Below, piece after piece: positions 18,587-29,536 of a stretch of DNA of 64,000 nucleotides. The translations under genes and the position numbers were made by a program. Under the pieces are notes generated by a model. It was not told the origin of the DNA. It ran no database searches and was given only the letters and a program-made list of their open reading frames with translations. The DNA lies in the NCBI RefSeq assembly GCF_001500125.1, contig NZ_LQIV01000023.1:1-64000 (forward strand), given 5' to 3'. Origin of the DNA: Mycobacterium sp. IS-1742 (GTDB taxonomy: Bacteria > Actinomycetota > Actinomycetes > Mycobacteriales > Mycobacteriaceae). Each line of letters opens with the position of its first letter. Within the stretch, counting starts at the first letter, position 1.

Positions 18587-19789
18587 GTGACCGTGAGTGC
18601 CAGCCCCGACGTCTACTTCGACCCGTACGACGTCGACCTCAATGCCGATCCCTACCCCATGTTCAAGCGCCTCCGCGAGGAGGCGCCGCTGTACTACAAC
18701 ACGCAGTACGACTTCTACGCCGTGAGCCGCTACGACGACGTCTGCAAGGCGCTCGTGGACCACGAGACCTTCAGTTCCAAGCGTGGCGCGATCATCGAGC
18801 TCATCAAGGCCAACATCGACATCCCGCCGGGCACGGTGATCTTCGAGGACCCGCCGATCCACGATGTGCACCGCAAGCTGCTCGCCCGCATGTTCACCCC
18901 GCGCAAGATCAACGCCCTCGAGCCGAAGATCCGCGAGTTCTGTGCACAGAGTCTCGATCCGCTGGTCGGGGCCGGGCGTTTCGACTTCATCACCGACTTC
19001 GGCGCGCAGATGCCGATGAAGGTGATCAGCTCGCTGCTCGGCATCCCCGAGGACGACCAGGAGATGATCCGCGACTACGGCAACGCCCAGTTGCGCACCG
19101 AGGCGGGTAAGCCGATGTCGGCGGCCGAGCAGGGCATGGTCACCGGCGAGGTCTTCGAGGCCTACATCGACTGGCGCAAGGACAATCCGTCCGACGACAT
19201 CATGACCGAACTGCTCAACGTCGAGTTCACCGACGAGACCGGTACCGTCCGCCGGCTGCGCCGTGAGGAGCTGCTCGTCTACCTCAACGTGGTCGCGGGC
19301 GCAGGCAACGAGACCACGACACGGTTGATCGGCTGGGCGGCCAAGGTGCTGGCCGAGCACCCCGACCAGCGCAGGGAACTGGTCGAGAACCCGGCCCTCA
19401 TCCCGCAGGCCGTCGAGGAACTGCTGCGCTTCGAACCCCCGGCCCCGCACGTCGCGCGCTACGTGACCCGCGACGTCGAGATCCACGGCCATACGGTTCC
19501 CGAGGGCAGCGTGATGCTGATGCTGATCGGCGCCGCCGTCCGCGACCACCGCCAATTCCCGCCCGACGGCGACGTTTTCGACATCCACCGCGAACCGCGC
19601 CAGCATCTCGCCTTCAGCGTCGGCACGCACTACTGTCTCGGGTCGGCGCTCGCGCGACTGGAGGGGCGGATCGCGCTCGAGGAGATCCTCAAACGGTTCC
19701 CGGAGTGGGACGTCGACATGGCCAATGCCGCGCTGTCCCCGACGTCGACTGTGCGGGGCTGGGATTCGATGCCGGCGATCGTGCGATGA
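18587..19789 (+). CDS. Cytochrome P450
   Basis: A 400-residue class I bacterial P450. Visible motifs are the oxygen-activating I-helix (VAGAGNETTTR), the K-helix ExxR in EELLRFEPP, and the haem loop FSVGTHYCLG with the Cys ligand. It would hydroxylate a small molecule using electrons from a ferredoxin, none of which is adjacent. GTG 18587 was chosen because AGAGAGG lies upstream and the usual N-terminus follows. The next gene starts in an ATGA overlap, so the P450 and the kinase-like protein are made together. Confidence 0.92.
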   Translation: MTVSASPDVYFDPYDVDLNADPYPMFKRLREEAPLYYNTQYDFYAVSRYDDVCKALVDHETFSSKRGAIIELIKANIDIPPGTVIFEDPPIHDVHRKLLARMFTPRKINALEPKIREFCAQSLDPLVGAGRFDFITDFGAQMPMKVISSLLGIPEDDQEMIRDYGNAQLRTEAGKPMSAAEQGMVTGEVFEAYIDWRKDNPSDDIMTELLNVEFTDETGTVRRLRREELLVYLNVVAGAGNETTTRLIGWAAKVLAEHPDQRRELVENPALIPQAVEELLRFEPPAPHVARYVTRDVEIHGHTVPEGSVMLMLIGAAVRDHRQFPPDGDVFDIHREPRQHLAFSVGTHYCLGSALARLEGRIALEEILKRFPEWDVDMANAALSPTSTVRGWDSMPAIVR

Positions 19790-20859
19790 CCAGTGCCGCG
19801 CTGGAGGTGCCGAAGGACTGGGACGAGATCACCCCGGACTGGATGACGGCTGCGCTGTCCACGCACCATCCGGATGCGGTCGTCGACTCCGTCGACGTCG
19901 ACCTGCGCGACGACGGCACCAACCGGCGGGCGCGGCTGCGCCTCGGCTACGCGGCGGGCTCGGGTCCGGAGACGGTGTTCGTCAAGGCCGTCGACCCGGC
20001 CCACCGCGACCTGGTCCGGCTCACCAGCGGTCTGTTCCACGAACCGCGGCTGTTCAACTCCTCGGTGGACCTGCCGCTGGAACACCCGACCGTGTTCACA
20101 GCACTGGTCGACGAGGCCGCCGAGGACTTCATCCTGGTGATGGAGGATCTCACCGCGCGTGACGCCGACCCGCGGGACGCCACCCGCCCGCTGAGCGTCG
20201 AACAGGCGGCGACGGGGGTGCGCGGTCTGGCGCGGATGCACGGTCGGTACTGGGGGACAAGGGTTCTCGATGAGCCGGCGCTCGACTGGCTGGAGCCGTT
20301 CGTCCCGTGGGACGGGATGGGCGCCGCACCGCTGTCGGAGGCGCAGAAGCGCCTCGGTGACGATGCGCCGGACGTCGTGATGGCGTTGACCATCGGCGAA
20401 CTGATCGACGACATCTGGAAGCCGTACATCCGCAGCCTGACCAAGGCGCCGCAGACCCTCCTGCACGGCGATCCGCACATCGGCAACACCTATCTGCTGC
20501 CCAGCGGTGAGGTCGGGTTCCTGGACTGGCAGGTTGCCCGCAGGGGGAACTGGTCGTTGGACCTGGGGTATTTTCTGCAGGGCGCGTTGACGATCGAGGA
20601 CCGGCGGCGCAGCGAGCGTCACCTGCTCGAGGAGTACCGCGACGCGCTCGGCCTGCCCGCCGACGAGCTGCCGTCACTCGGAGAGATCTGGCTGCGCTAC
20701 CGGGCGTCGGTCGCGCACGGGCTCACGCTGTGGCTGTGCACCGCCAGCGCCGGCGAGCTGTGGCAGCGTCCGGACATCGCGATCGCTCTGGCCCAACGGT
20801 ATTCGGCCGCGTACGCCGATCTGCAGACCACCGAGGCGCTGGCCGACATCGACACCTGA
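19786..20859 (+). CDS. APH-fold small-molecule kinase
   Basis: A 357-residue protein of the aminoglycoside phosphotransferase / choline kinase fold. The catalytic loop is LLHGDPHIGNTYL and the metal-binding segment is VGFLDWQ, the Brenner motif and DFG equivalent of this fold. Its N-terminal part resembles the kinases found with catabolic genes in actinobacteria more than resistance enzymes. Translation is coupled to the P450, so it probably phosphorylates the product the P450 makes, or a related alcohol. No antibiotic role should be assumed. Confidence 0.82.
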   Translation: MTSAALEVPKDWDEITPDWMTAALSTHHPDAVVDSVDVDLRDDGTNRRARLRLGYAAGSGPETVFVKAVDPAHRDLVRLTSGLFHEPRLFNSSVDLPLEHPTVFTALVDEAAEDFILVMEDLTARDADPRDATRPLSVEQAATGVRGLARMHGRYWGTRVLDEPALDWLEPFVPWDGMGAAPLSEAQKRLGDDAPDVVMALTIGELIDDIWKPYIRSLTKAPQTLLHGDPHIGNTYLLPSGEVGFLDWQVARRGNWSLDLGYFLQGALTIEDRRRSERHLLEEYRDALGLPADELPSLGEIWLRYRASVAHGLTLWLCTASAGELWQRPDIAIALAQRYSAAYADLQTTEALADIDT

Positions 20860-20866
20860 GTCCGTC

Positions 20867-22165
20867 TCACCGAACCCGGGGCTGCCGCCACGGCCCGGGC
20901 ATCAGGCTGACCGACACCGCGGAGATCACCGACACCGCGATCATGTAGGCGGCGATCGCATCGCTGGAGCGGGTCGCCGCGTAGAGCGCGGTGGCGATGG
21001 TGGGCGCGAACGCCGATCCGATCACCGCCGACAGCGTGTAGCCCAGGGAGACACCGCTGTAGCGGACGTCGGCGTCGAAGGCCAGGCTGAACAGCGATCC
21101 GGTCACCCCGGCCGCCGGTGCCATCGCCAGCCCGAACACCAGCACGAGGGCGAGCAGGAACAGCCCGGGCCGACCGGTGTTGATCAGGGCGAAGACGGGC
21201 AGCACCGACAGGCCCATCGCGACCACGCCGGCCAGGAAGACCGGTTTGCGGCCGACGGCATCGGACACCCTGCCGAACACCGGATACATCACGACCGCCA
21301 CCACAGCGGCCACGCACACACCGAGAAGTGCCTGCGCGCGGTCGATCCCGGCCGCGGTCGTCGCATACGAGACCAGATATGCCACGCAGATGTAGGCGAA
21401 CACGCCCTGCGACAGGTACGCCCCGGCGACGAGCAGGATCTGACGCCAGTGCCTCCGGAACGCCACCGCGATCGGCAGTCGGAGGACCGCGGAACGGGCC
21501 TGCACGGCCGCGAAGTCGGGGCTCTCGGCCAGCGAGAGCCGGATCACCAGACCGATGACGATCAACACGGCACTGGCCAGGAAGGGAACCCGCCAACCCC
21601 AGGACAGGAACTGCTCGTCGGGCAGCAACGAGACGGCGTAGAACGCCAGCGTGGCGGTGGCGGTGCCGGCCGGGGCGCCCATCTGCGGGAACGCGCCGTA
21701 GAGGCCCTTGCGGGCCGGTGAGGCGTGTTCGACCGCCATCAGGGTGGCGCCGCCCCATTCGCCGCCGACGGCGAACCCCTGCGCCAATCGCAACAGCGTC
21801 AACAGAATCGGCGCTGCGACGCCGATCTGCGGGTAGGTGGGCAGCGCGCCCATCAGCACCGTGGCGACGCCCATGATCAGTAGCGAGTAGACCAGCATCC
21901 GCTTGCGGCCGACGCGGTCGCCGTAGTGGCCGAAGACGATGCCGCCCAGCGGCCGGGCGACGAAGCCGACCCCGAACGTCGCGAACGACAACAGGAGTCC
22001 GGTCGCCGGTGACACGGCGGGAAAGAACAGCTTGGGGAACACCAGTGCCGCCGCGGTGCCGTAGATCAGGAAGTCGTAGTACTCGACGGTGGTCCCGATG
22101 AAGCTGGCCGACGCGACTCGCAGCGGCGACGTGCCGACGGTGGCGGTGGCACTGGTCGCTGCCAT
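20867..22165 (-). CDS. MHS-family MFS transporter
   Basis: A 432-residue 12-segment transporter of the metabolite:H+ symporter family: GTTVEYYDFLIYG near the start, FVARPLGGIVFGHYGDRVGRK and RLAQGFAVGGEWGG. The E-Y-Y-D-F variant separates it from the two E-W-F-D-F transporters in this window. It converges on the kinase gene with 7 bases between. ATG 22165 was chosen. A GTG 12 bases upstream is possible. Confidence 0.88.
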   Translation of the reverse strand: MAATSATATVGTSPLRVASASFIGTTVEYYDFLIYGTAAALVFPKLFFPAVSPATGLLLSFATFGVGFVARPLGGIVFGHYGDRVGRKRMLVYSLLIMGVATVLMGALPTYPQIGVAAPILLTLLRLAQGFAVGGEWGGATLMAVEHASPARKGLYGAFPQMGAPAGTATATLAFYAVSLLPDEQFLSWGWRVPFLASAVLIVIGLVIRLSLAESPDFAAVQARSAVLRLPIAVAFRRHWRQILLVAGAYLSQGVFAYICVAYLVSYATTAAGIDRAQALLGVCVAAVVAVVMYPVFGRVSDAVGRKPVFLAGVVAMGLSVLPVFALINTGRPGLFLLALVLVFGLAMAPAAGVTGSLFSLAFDADVRYSGVSLGYTLSAVIGSAFAPTIATALYAATRSSDAIAAYMIAVSVISAVSVSLMPGPWRQPRVR

Positions 22166-22219
22166 GCATCTGGACACTATCGGCCGTTGGGCGGCCCGGC
22201 AAGGGTTCTCGCGTGTGCC

Positions 22220-23524
22220 TCAGACCCGCATGCGCAGTGGACGATTGGCGCTTTCGCGCATGGTCAGGATGGTGGCCAGCGAGATGACGGCGGCGACGAT
22301 CACGTAGTAGGCGGGGGCGAGTTCGTTCCCGGTGCGGTCGGTGAGCCAGGTCGCGACGTACGGTGCGGTGCCGCCGAACAGCGCCACCGACGTGTTGTAG
22401 CCGATCGAGTAGCCGCTGGAGCGCACCCGGGTCGCGAACAACTCCGCGCCCGCGGCCAGTGAAGCCGCCACGAACACCGCCTCGAGCGCGGACAGGCCGG
22501 CATGTCCGGCGATGGCGCCGAGCAACGACCCGGTGTTGAACAGCGCGAACAACGGATAGGCCAGAACGGCGAACCCCACGGCGCCGGCGATCAGCAGTGG
22601 TTTGCGGCCGACGCGGTCCGACAGCGCGCCGAGCGGGAGGATGAGCACCAGCCCGACAACGCTGGCCACGGTGATCGAGAGGAACGCGTCGGTCTTGGTG
22701 AAGTCGAGCGTCTCGGTCATGTAGCTCGGCAGGTACGTGAAGACGGTGTAGAAGCCGACGTTGTGGATGATGACGAGGCCGGCGATCTGCAGGATCGGCT
22801 TCCACGAGGTGGTCACCGCATCCTTGAGCGGCGAGCTGGACACCTCTCCGGACTCCTTGAGCTCCTCGAAATCCGGTGTGTCACCGAGCCGCAACCGGAT
22901 GTAGAGGCCGACGCCGCCCAGCACGCCCGCGATGAGGAACGGGATACGCCACCCGTAGGAGTCCATCGCGGACTCGCTCAGCGCCGTCTCGAGCGCCGTG
23001 ACGGTCACCGAGCCGAGCAGGAAGCCGACGACCACCGACCAGACCAGGAAACTGACGACGAACCCGCGGTGCCGGTTCGGCGCGAACTCAGCGAGATAAC
23101 AAGCGCCGCTGCCGTATTCGCCGCCGGCCGAGAAGCCCTGCACGCACCGGAGAACGAGCAGCAACAACGGTGCGGCGACGCCGATGGCGTCATAGCTCGG
23201 CAGCAGGCCGATCGCGAAGGTGGAGGCCGACATCAGCAGGATGACCAGGGCCAGCACGCGTTGGCGGCCGATCCGGTCGCCGAGCGGTCCGAAGAAGAAT
23301 CCGCCGAGCGGCCGCATGAAGAATGCGGCCGCGAAGACGGCGAAGGTGTTCAGCAGGGCGGCGGTGTCATCCGCGGTGGGGAAGAACGTCTTCGCGATGT
23401 AGGTGGCCAGGAAGCCGTAGATCGCGAAGTCGAACCACTCGACGGTGTTGCCGATGGCGGCGCCCCGCACCGCGCGCCGCACCGCGAGCGGGTCGGCCTC
23501 CCGTTGTCCGTCGATGGCGGCCAT
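22220..23524 (-). CDS. MHS-family MFS transporter, paralogue of the one at 16183
   Basis: A 434-residue MHS transporter with [35 protein letters not shown] and [15 protein letters not shown]. It matches the transporter at 16183-17508 through long identical stretches, so the two arose by duplication. ATG 23524 has GAGGAGC upstream. It is the first gene of a short minus-strand pair with the transporter at 20867, and lacks the LacI palindrome. Confidence 0.9.
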   Translation of the reverse strand: MAAIDGQREADPLAVRRAVRGAAIGNTVEWFDFAIYGFLATYIAKTFFPTADDTAALLNTFAVFAAAFFMRPLGGFFFGPLGDRIGRQRVLALVILLMSASTFAIGLLPSYDAIGVAAPLLLLVLRCVQGFSAGGEYGSGACYLAEFAPNRHRGFVVSFLVWSVVVGFLLGSVTVTALETALSESAMDSYGWRIPFLIAGVLGGVGLYIRLRLGDTPDFEELKESGEVSSSPLKDAVTTSWKPILQIAGLVIIHNVGFYTVFTYLPSYMTETLDFTKTDAFLSITVASVVGLVLILPLGALSDRVGRKPLLIAGAVGFAVLAYPLFALFNTGSLLGAIAGHAGLSALEAVFVAASLAAGAELFATRVRSSGYSIGYNTSVALFGGTAPYVATWLTDRTGNELAPAYYVIVAAVISLATILTMRESANRPLRMRV

Positions 23525-23593
23525 GGCTGCTCCTCGATCGATTCGTCCACCCCGGGCACTGCTGGGACGGTGCATTCCCGATCTTGTGCGGAA

Positions 23594-25051
23594 CTAACCC
23601 GCGGACTGCCGGTCCAGCGGGGCGAAGATCGGCGTCGGGTCCACCCGGCCGCGCAGCAGCACCTCACCCTGGGCGGCCCAGTGGCGGCGTTCGCCCGGAT
23701 CCGTGCGCTCGATGACCGCACCGGAGCACAACACCCGGGCATCGGAGGCCTTCGCGTGGTCGGCGAGTCGGGCGGCTTCGTTGACCGGGTCGCCGACCAC
23801 CGTGTACTCGTAGCGGTTCTCGCCACCGATGTTTCCGGCGAACACCGGTCCGGCCGAGACGCCGATGCCGAAATCCAATGGTCTGCTGCGCAACTCATCG
23901 GCCAGGGTGCGGGCGGTCGCCAGGGCCGCGTCGGCGGGGCGGTCGATGGCCAGCGGCGCACCGAACACCGCGAGCGCGGCATCGCCCTGGAATTTGTTGA
24001 TCAGCCCGTGGTGGTCGTCGACCGCGGCGACGACGATCCGGAAGAAGTCGTTGAGCAGTTCGGCGACCCGCTGCGGGTCCCGACCGGTGGCCAGCCGCGT
24101 GGACCCCACGAGATCGACGAAGAGTATCGCCGCCTCGCGTACGTCGCCCTGCCCACCGGTGGCCTCTTCGGCACGGCGCACGACCTCCGGTCCGACGTGG
24201 CGGCCGAACAGGTCGCGCAGCCGGTCGCGCTCGTTCAGCCCGGTGACCATCCGGTTGAACCCACTCTGCAGATGCCCGATCTCGGACCGGTCGTAGACGT
24301 CGACCAGGCGCCCGGCCTCGCCGCGCTCGATCTCACCCATCGCCTCGACCACATCGTGGACCGGGTCCGAGATCGACCGGGACACCACGATCAGGGTCCG
24401 CAGGCCGAGCAGCACCGCGACGAGTGCGAGCACCAGCACCGGTAGTTCGATCGACGCGGCGTCGCCCACCAGCCAGCCGAGGCGGCGCATCGCGACCAGC
24501 GTGACGATGCCCGCGCCGGGCAGCGCCGTGCACACGGTCCACATGAAGATCAGCCGCCCGCGCACCCCGGGCACCGGCTCGGCGTGTTGTCTCTCCGTCG
24601 TGAGCACCGACACCAGCGGGCGCAGCGGGCGCTGGGTGAACAGGAACCCCGTGCACACCGTGGCGGTGCCGCCGAACATTGCGGCGGTGGCGATCACGAG
24701 CAGGGTTTCGGTGCCCGTGCCGGCGTTGAGGGCGATCAGCACGCCGGCCGCCACGCCCCACGGCGCCAGGAGGACCGCGGACAGTCTCGCGGTGACGTTC
24801 GTCGCACCGGTGGACGCGGGGGCGCCGTCGGCCTGTCGGCGGAATGCCGGCGCCAGGGCGGCGACACCGCCCACCGTGGTGATCAGGATGCCGGCAACGA
24901 TGAGGGCGCCCACCGCGATCAGGTTGCCGACGGTGAGCAGTGCGCGGGTCCCCACGACGTTCTCGACGCCCAGCGAGAGGACGATCGCGGTGACCTCGGC
25001 GGCCGTCAGCAGGAACGCGGCGGCCAGACCCGTGGTGTACCGGGCACGCAC
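23594..25051 (-). CDS. Membrane adenylate cyclase with HAMP domain
   Basis: About 485 residues. The N-terminal half has six hydrophobic segments, followed by a HAMP linker (SRSISDPVHDVVEAMGEIERGE) and a class III cyclase domain from about residue 300. Metal-binding aspartates are in AILFVDLVGSTRLA and the GDAALAVFGAP stretch, the adenine-specifying Lys in INKFQGD, and the transition-state residues in VVGDPVNEAARLADHAK. This is the architecture of M. tuberculosis Rv1318c-Rv1320c and Rv3645, which make cAMP from ATP. It lies 11 bases after a three-gene coupled operon (SDR, CoA ligase, small protein). The start is uncertain: GTG 25051 lacks a Shine-Dalgarno. Confidence 0.88.
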   Translation of the reverse strand: MRARYTTGLAAAFLLTAAEVTAIVLSLGVENVVGTRALLTVGNLIAVGALIVAGILITTVGGVAALAPAFRRQADGAPASTGATNVTARLSAVLLAPWGVAAGVLIALNAGTGTETLLVIATAAMFGGTATVCTGFLFTQRPLRPLVSVLTTERQHAEPVPGVRGRLIFMWTVCTALPGAGIVTLVAMRRLGWLVGDAASIELPVLVLALVAVLLGLRTLIVVSRSISDPVHDVVEAMGEIERGEAGRLVDVYDRSEIGHLQSGFNRMVTGLNERDRLRDLFGRHVGPEVVRRAEEATGGQGDVREAAILFVDLVGSTRLATGRDPQRVAELLNDFFRIVVAAVDDHHGLINKFQGDAALAVFGAPLAIDRPADAALATARTLADELRSRPLDFGIGVSAGPVFAGNIGGENRYEYTVVGDPVNEAARLADHAKASDARVLCSGAVIERTDPGERRHWAAQGEVLLRGRVDPTPIFAPLDRQSAG

Positions 25052-25062
25052 CGCGCGGTCGG

Positions 25063-25365
25063 TCAGTCGCTGGCGGGAAGCGGCTTGGCCTCTTTGAGGT
25101 TCAGCGGGGTGGTGCCGATGGACAGCGTGCCCGCGCCGGCCTTGGTGACCAGCACCTCGGCGCCGCCGTCGTCGACGTAGCGCTTGCCCATCACGTTGCC
25201 GTCGGACAGCGCCGGATCCAGCGCCGCGTCGGCCGACTTCTGGCCGTCCAGCGGCACCATCGGCACGCCGCCGGCGCGCAGGTCGTCGAGGCTGTCGGCG
25301 CTGCGCACCACGATCACCTGGGTGTCGCACACCTGGCTCTGCAGGCGGGTGCCGTTCTTGATCAT
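25063..25365 (-). CDS. Small 100-aa protein, unknown function
   Basis: A 100-residue soluble protein starting MIKNGTRLQSQVCDTQVIVV. The rest is beta-rich in appearance (VMGKRYVDDGGAEVLVTKAGAGTLSI is one probable hairpin region) with a single Cys. I recognise no catalytic motif. The ATG overlaps the stop of the CoA ligase gene (ATGA), so it is co-translated with a catabolic enzyme. Small proteins in this position next to acyl-CoA ligases recur in actinobacteria, but their function is unknown to me. Confidence 0.75.
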   Translation of the reverse strand: MIKNGTRLQSQVCDTQVIVVRSADSLDDLRAGGVPMVPLDGQKSADAALDPALSDGNVMGKRYVDDGGAEVLVTKAGAGTLSIGTTPLNLKEAKPLPASD

Positions 25366-26876
25366 GCGGGCTCCTTCTCGGGCTCGTCGGCTGCGGCTTG
25401 GAGTTCTTGGATCAGTTCGCGGCGCAGCACCTTGCCGGTGGCGTTCGTGGGCAGTTCGGCCCGGAACACCACCCGGTCGGGGGTGCGGGAGCCGCGCAGA
25501 TGCCTGCGCACGTGTGCCCGCAGATCGTCGGCGTCGGGGGCGGCGCCGGGCGCCGGCACCACCACGGCCACGATGATCTGCCCCCACTGCGGATCCTCGG
25601 GCCCCACGACGGCGACGTCGCGGACGTCGGGGTGTTCGACGAGCACGTCCTCGATCTCGGCGGGCGCGATGTTCTCCCCGCCTCGGATGATCGTGTCGTC
25701 GGACCGGCCGCCGATGAACAGATATCCGTCGGCGTCGAGGGACGCGACGTCTTTGGTGGGGAACCAGCCGTCCGCATCGAGCACGGAGCCGATGTCGGTG
25801 TAGCGGCCCGAGACCTGGTCGCCGCGGACGAACAGCTCACCGGTCTCGCCGGGGCCGAGCACGGTGCCGTCGTCGCCGCGGATCTGCACCTCGATGCCGG
25901 GCACGATCTGGCCCACCGAGCCGAGTCGGCGCGCCACCTCCCCGTCGTCGGAGGCGAGTGCGGCACGGTGGTCGTCGGGCCCGAGCACGGCGATGGTGGA
26001 ACTGGTCTCGGTGAGCCCGTAGGCGTTGACGAAGCCGACGTCGGGCAGCAGTTCGAGCGCCTGGCGCACCAGCGGCAGGGCCACCTTGGAACCGCCGTAG
26101 GCCAGGTTGCGCAACGTGGGTAGCGCCACCTTCTGCTCGGACAGCGCAGACACGATGCGGTCGAGCATGGTGGGCACGACGGTGGCGGTGGTGACGCCTT
26201 CGGTGCTGACCAGCCGGATCCACTCGCGGGCGTCGAAGTGCCTCAGATACACCATCTTCCGGCCCGCGTACAGGTTCGACATGGCGGCGCCGACGCCGGC
26301 GATGTGGTAGGGCGGTACGCAGATCAGCGCGGCGTCATCCGGTGCGGCCGAGGCGAATTCGACCGTGCCGGTCACGTAGCTGGTGAGGTTGTTGTGGGTC
26401 AGCTCGACGGCCTTGGGGCGTGACGTGGTGCCCGAGGTGAACAGCACGACGGCCACCGCGTCGGGGTCGGCGAACTCCGCGGCGGGCTCGGCGGTCCTCG
26501 CGGCGGCGAGGAACTCCTGGGAGTCCATGACCTGCCTGCCCGCGCCCTCGACGACGTCGCGGTACTCCGGGTCGGCGATCACCAGGGCGTCGGGGAGTCG
26601 CGCGATGAGTTCGTGCAGGCCGTCGCGGCTGAGCCGGTAGTTGAGCGGGGTGAACGGGATCGCGGCCCTGGCCGAGGCGAACAGCAGCAGCGGCAGCAGC
26701 GCTCCGCCGGTTCCCACGTAGGCGACGTGCGCGGCGCCGGAACCTGCGATGACGCCTGCGCCGCCGTCGGCGAGTGCGGACAACTCGGCGACGGACAACC
26801 GCAGTTCGTCGGAGACGACGGCGGTCCGGTCCGGGTCGGCCGAGACCGACATCTCGAGCAGCAGCGAGATACTCAT
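25362..26876 (-). CDS. Acyl-CoA synthetase (AMP-forming ligase)
   Basis: A 504-residue member of the ANL superfamily, which activates a carboxylic acid through an acyl-AMP to a CoA thioester. Motifs are the phosphate loop VLFTSGTTSRPKAVEL, AYGLTETSS, GWFPTKDVASLDADGYLFIGGRSDD and the C-terminal lysine region in PTNATGKVLRREL. The ATG overlaps the stop of the SDR gene and its own stop overlaps the next ATG. Acid specificity cannot be read from the sequence. It is one of two such ligases in the island, the other being at 32431. Confidence 0.92.
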   Translation of the reverse strand: MSISLLLEMSVSADPDRTAVVSDELRLSVAELSALADGGAGVIAGSGAAHVAYVGTGGALLPLLLFASARAAIPFTPLNYRLSRDGLHELIARLPDALVIADPEYRDVVEGAGRQVMDSQEFLAAARTAEPAAEFADPDAVAVVLFTSGTTSRPKAVELTHNNLTSYVTGTVEFASAAPDDAALICVPPYHIAGVGAAMSNLYAGRKMVYLRHFDAREWIRLVSTEGVTTATVVPTMLDRIVSALSEQKVALPTLRNLAYGGSKVALPLVRQALELLPDVGFVNAYGLTETSSTIAVLGPDDHRAALASDDGEVARRLGSVGQIVPGIEVQIRGDDGTVLGPGETGELFVRGDQVSGRYTDIGSVLDADGWFPTKDVASLDADGYLFIGGRSDDTIIRGGENIAPAEIEDVLVEHPDVRDVAVVGPEDPQWGQIIVAVVVPAPGAAPDADDLRAHVRRHLRGSRTPDRVVFRAELPTNATGKVLRRELIQELQAAADEPEKEPA

Positions 26877-27730
26877 GACTTGTCCAGTGCCTTGTCGACG
26901 AAGATGTCGAGGGTGGGGTTGTCCCCGCCACCGTAGCGCGACAGGTCGCTCACCCCGGCCGAGGCGAGGACGTCGGAGTCGATGAAGCACTGGCCGGTGG
27001 TCTCGCGCGCGGGCCGGGACAGGACCTCGACCGCCGCGTCGGCCATGATCTGCGGATCGCGCGCGGTCTCGAGCGCATCCGCGCCGATGTTGGCCACCGC
27101 CGAAGTGGCGATGTAGGTCTCGGGCCACAGGCAGTTGAACGCGATCCCGGCGTCGGAGTACTCGGCGGCCCAACCGAGCGACAGCAGCGTCATCCCGTAC
27201 TTCGACAGCGTGTACGACGGGTGCGCGCCCAGCCAGTGGGGGCTCATGTTGAGCGGCGGCGCGAGCGTGAGCACGTGCGGGTTGGCCGACTCCCGCAGGT
27301 GCGGCAGGCAGGCTTTGGTGAGCAGGAAGGTGCCGCGGAGGTTGATGTCCATCATCAGGTCGAACTTCTTGGCCGACAGCTGTTCGGTCGGTTCGGTGGC
27401 GATGGCGCTGGCGTTGTTGACGCAGACATCGATGCCCCCGAAGTGCTCGACCGCGGTGGCCACAGCGCGTGCGACGTCCTCCTCCTTGCGCACGTCACCG
27501 ACGACCGCGACGGCCTTGCCACCCGCGGCCTCGACGTCGGCGACCGCGGTGTGCACGGTCCCGGGCAGCTTGGGGTGCGGTTCGCCGGTCTTGGCCAGCA
27601 GCACGACGTTGGCGCCCTGACGGGCCGCACCGATCGCGATGGCCAGACCGATCCCGCGGCTTCCGCCGGACACCACCAGGGTGCGATCAGTCAACGGCCG
27701 TTGGCTGGGCACCCCTTGTTCGCTGGGCAT
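26873..27730 (-). CDS. Short-chain dehydrogenase, HSDL2-like
   Basis: A 285-residue SDR. The cofactor loop is VVSGGSRGIGLAIA, followed by the insertion KTGEPHPKLPGT that marks the HSDL2-like subgroup, NNAS in strand 4, and the active-site YTLSK with its Tyr and Lys. It oxidises or reduces a hydroxyl or keto group with NAD(P). It reads away from the mutase gene across a 212-base divergent promoter region containing the 43-nt repeat. GAGGAGG precedes the ATG. Confidence 0.88.
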   Translation of the reverse strand: MPSEQGVPSQRPLTDRTLVVSGGSRGIGLAIAIGAARQGANVVLLAKTGEPHPKLPGTVHTAVADVEAAGGKAVAVVGDVRKEEDVARAVATAVEHFGGIDVCVNNASAIATEPTEQLSAKKFDLMMDINLRGTFLLTKACLPHLRESANPHVLTLAPPLNMSPHWLGAHPSYTLSKYGMTLLSLGWAAEYSDAGIAFNCLWPETYIATSAVANIGADALETARDPQIMADAAVEVLSRPARETTGQCFIDSDVLASAGVSDLSRYGGGDNPTLDIFVDKALDKS

Positions 27731-27753
27731 GGGCCTCCTCGACTCAACTCGAT

Positions 27754-27796
27754 GGTATTGGCATTCTCATTTTCTGCAAGTGCCGTATCCGGTGAT
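27754..27796 (+). repeat. 43-nt direct repeat, copy 1, in the divergent SDR/mutase promoter
   Basis: The copy starts GGTATTGGCATTCTCATTTT and continues TGCAAGT to TATCC and TGAT. It matches the copy at 27902-27944 at about 37 of 43 positions, in the same orientation 148 bases apart. It begins 23 bases upstream of the SDR start codon. It contains the half-site ATTCTC (GAGAAT on the other strand). Confidence 0.85.
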
Positions 27797-27901
27797 TCTG
27801 TCGCATGGGCCGGTGCAGGTGGGCGCGGGGGTGCCACGGGGCGCGACCACACGCGCCGACGGGTGCCGGACACGCGTCGACGCCACGGCCTTCCCGAATG
27901 C

Positions 27902-27942
27902 GGTATTGGCATTCTCATTTTTTGCAAGTACGTTATCCACTG

Positions 27943-27944
<2 letters not shown>
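27902..27944 (+). repeat. 43-nt direct repeat, copy 2, abutting the mutase start codon
   Basis: This is the second copy of the element at 27754-27796. Its last bases overlap the ATG of the mutase large subunit at 27943. Because no Shine-Dalgarno precedes that ATG, the TTATCC near the end could be a -10 box of a leaderless transcript. Both copies carry the ATTCTC half-site. Confidence 0.85.
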
Positions 27945-29520
<1,576 letters not shown>

Positions 29521-29536
29521 AAGGGGGGTGTTCTAG

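Noticed and set aside
19786-20859. Aminoglycoside resistance gene
   Set aside because: The fold is shared by many small-molecule kinases, and the coupling to a P450 points to metabolism.
22502-24445. Plus-strand open frame of 647 codons across transporter and cyclase genes
   Set aside because: Shadow of two real minus-strand genes, with no domain pattern.
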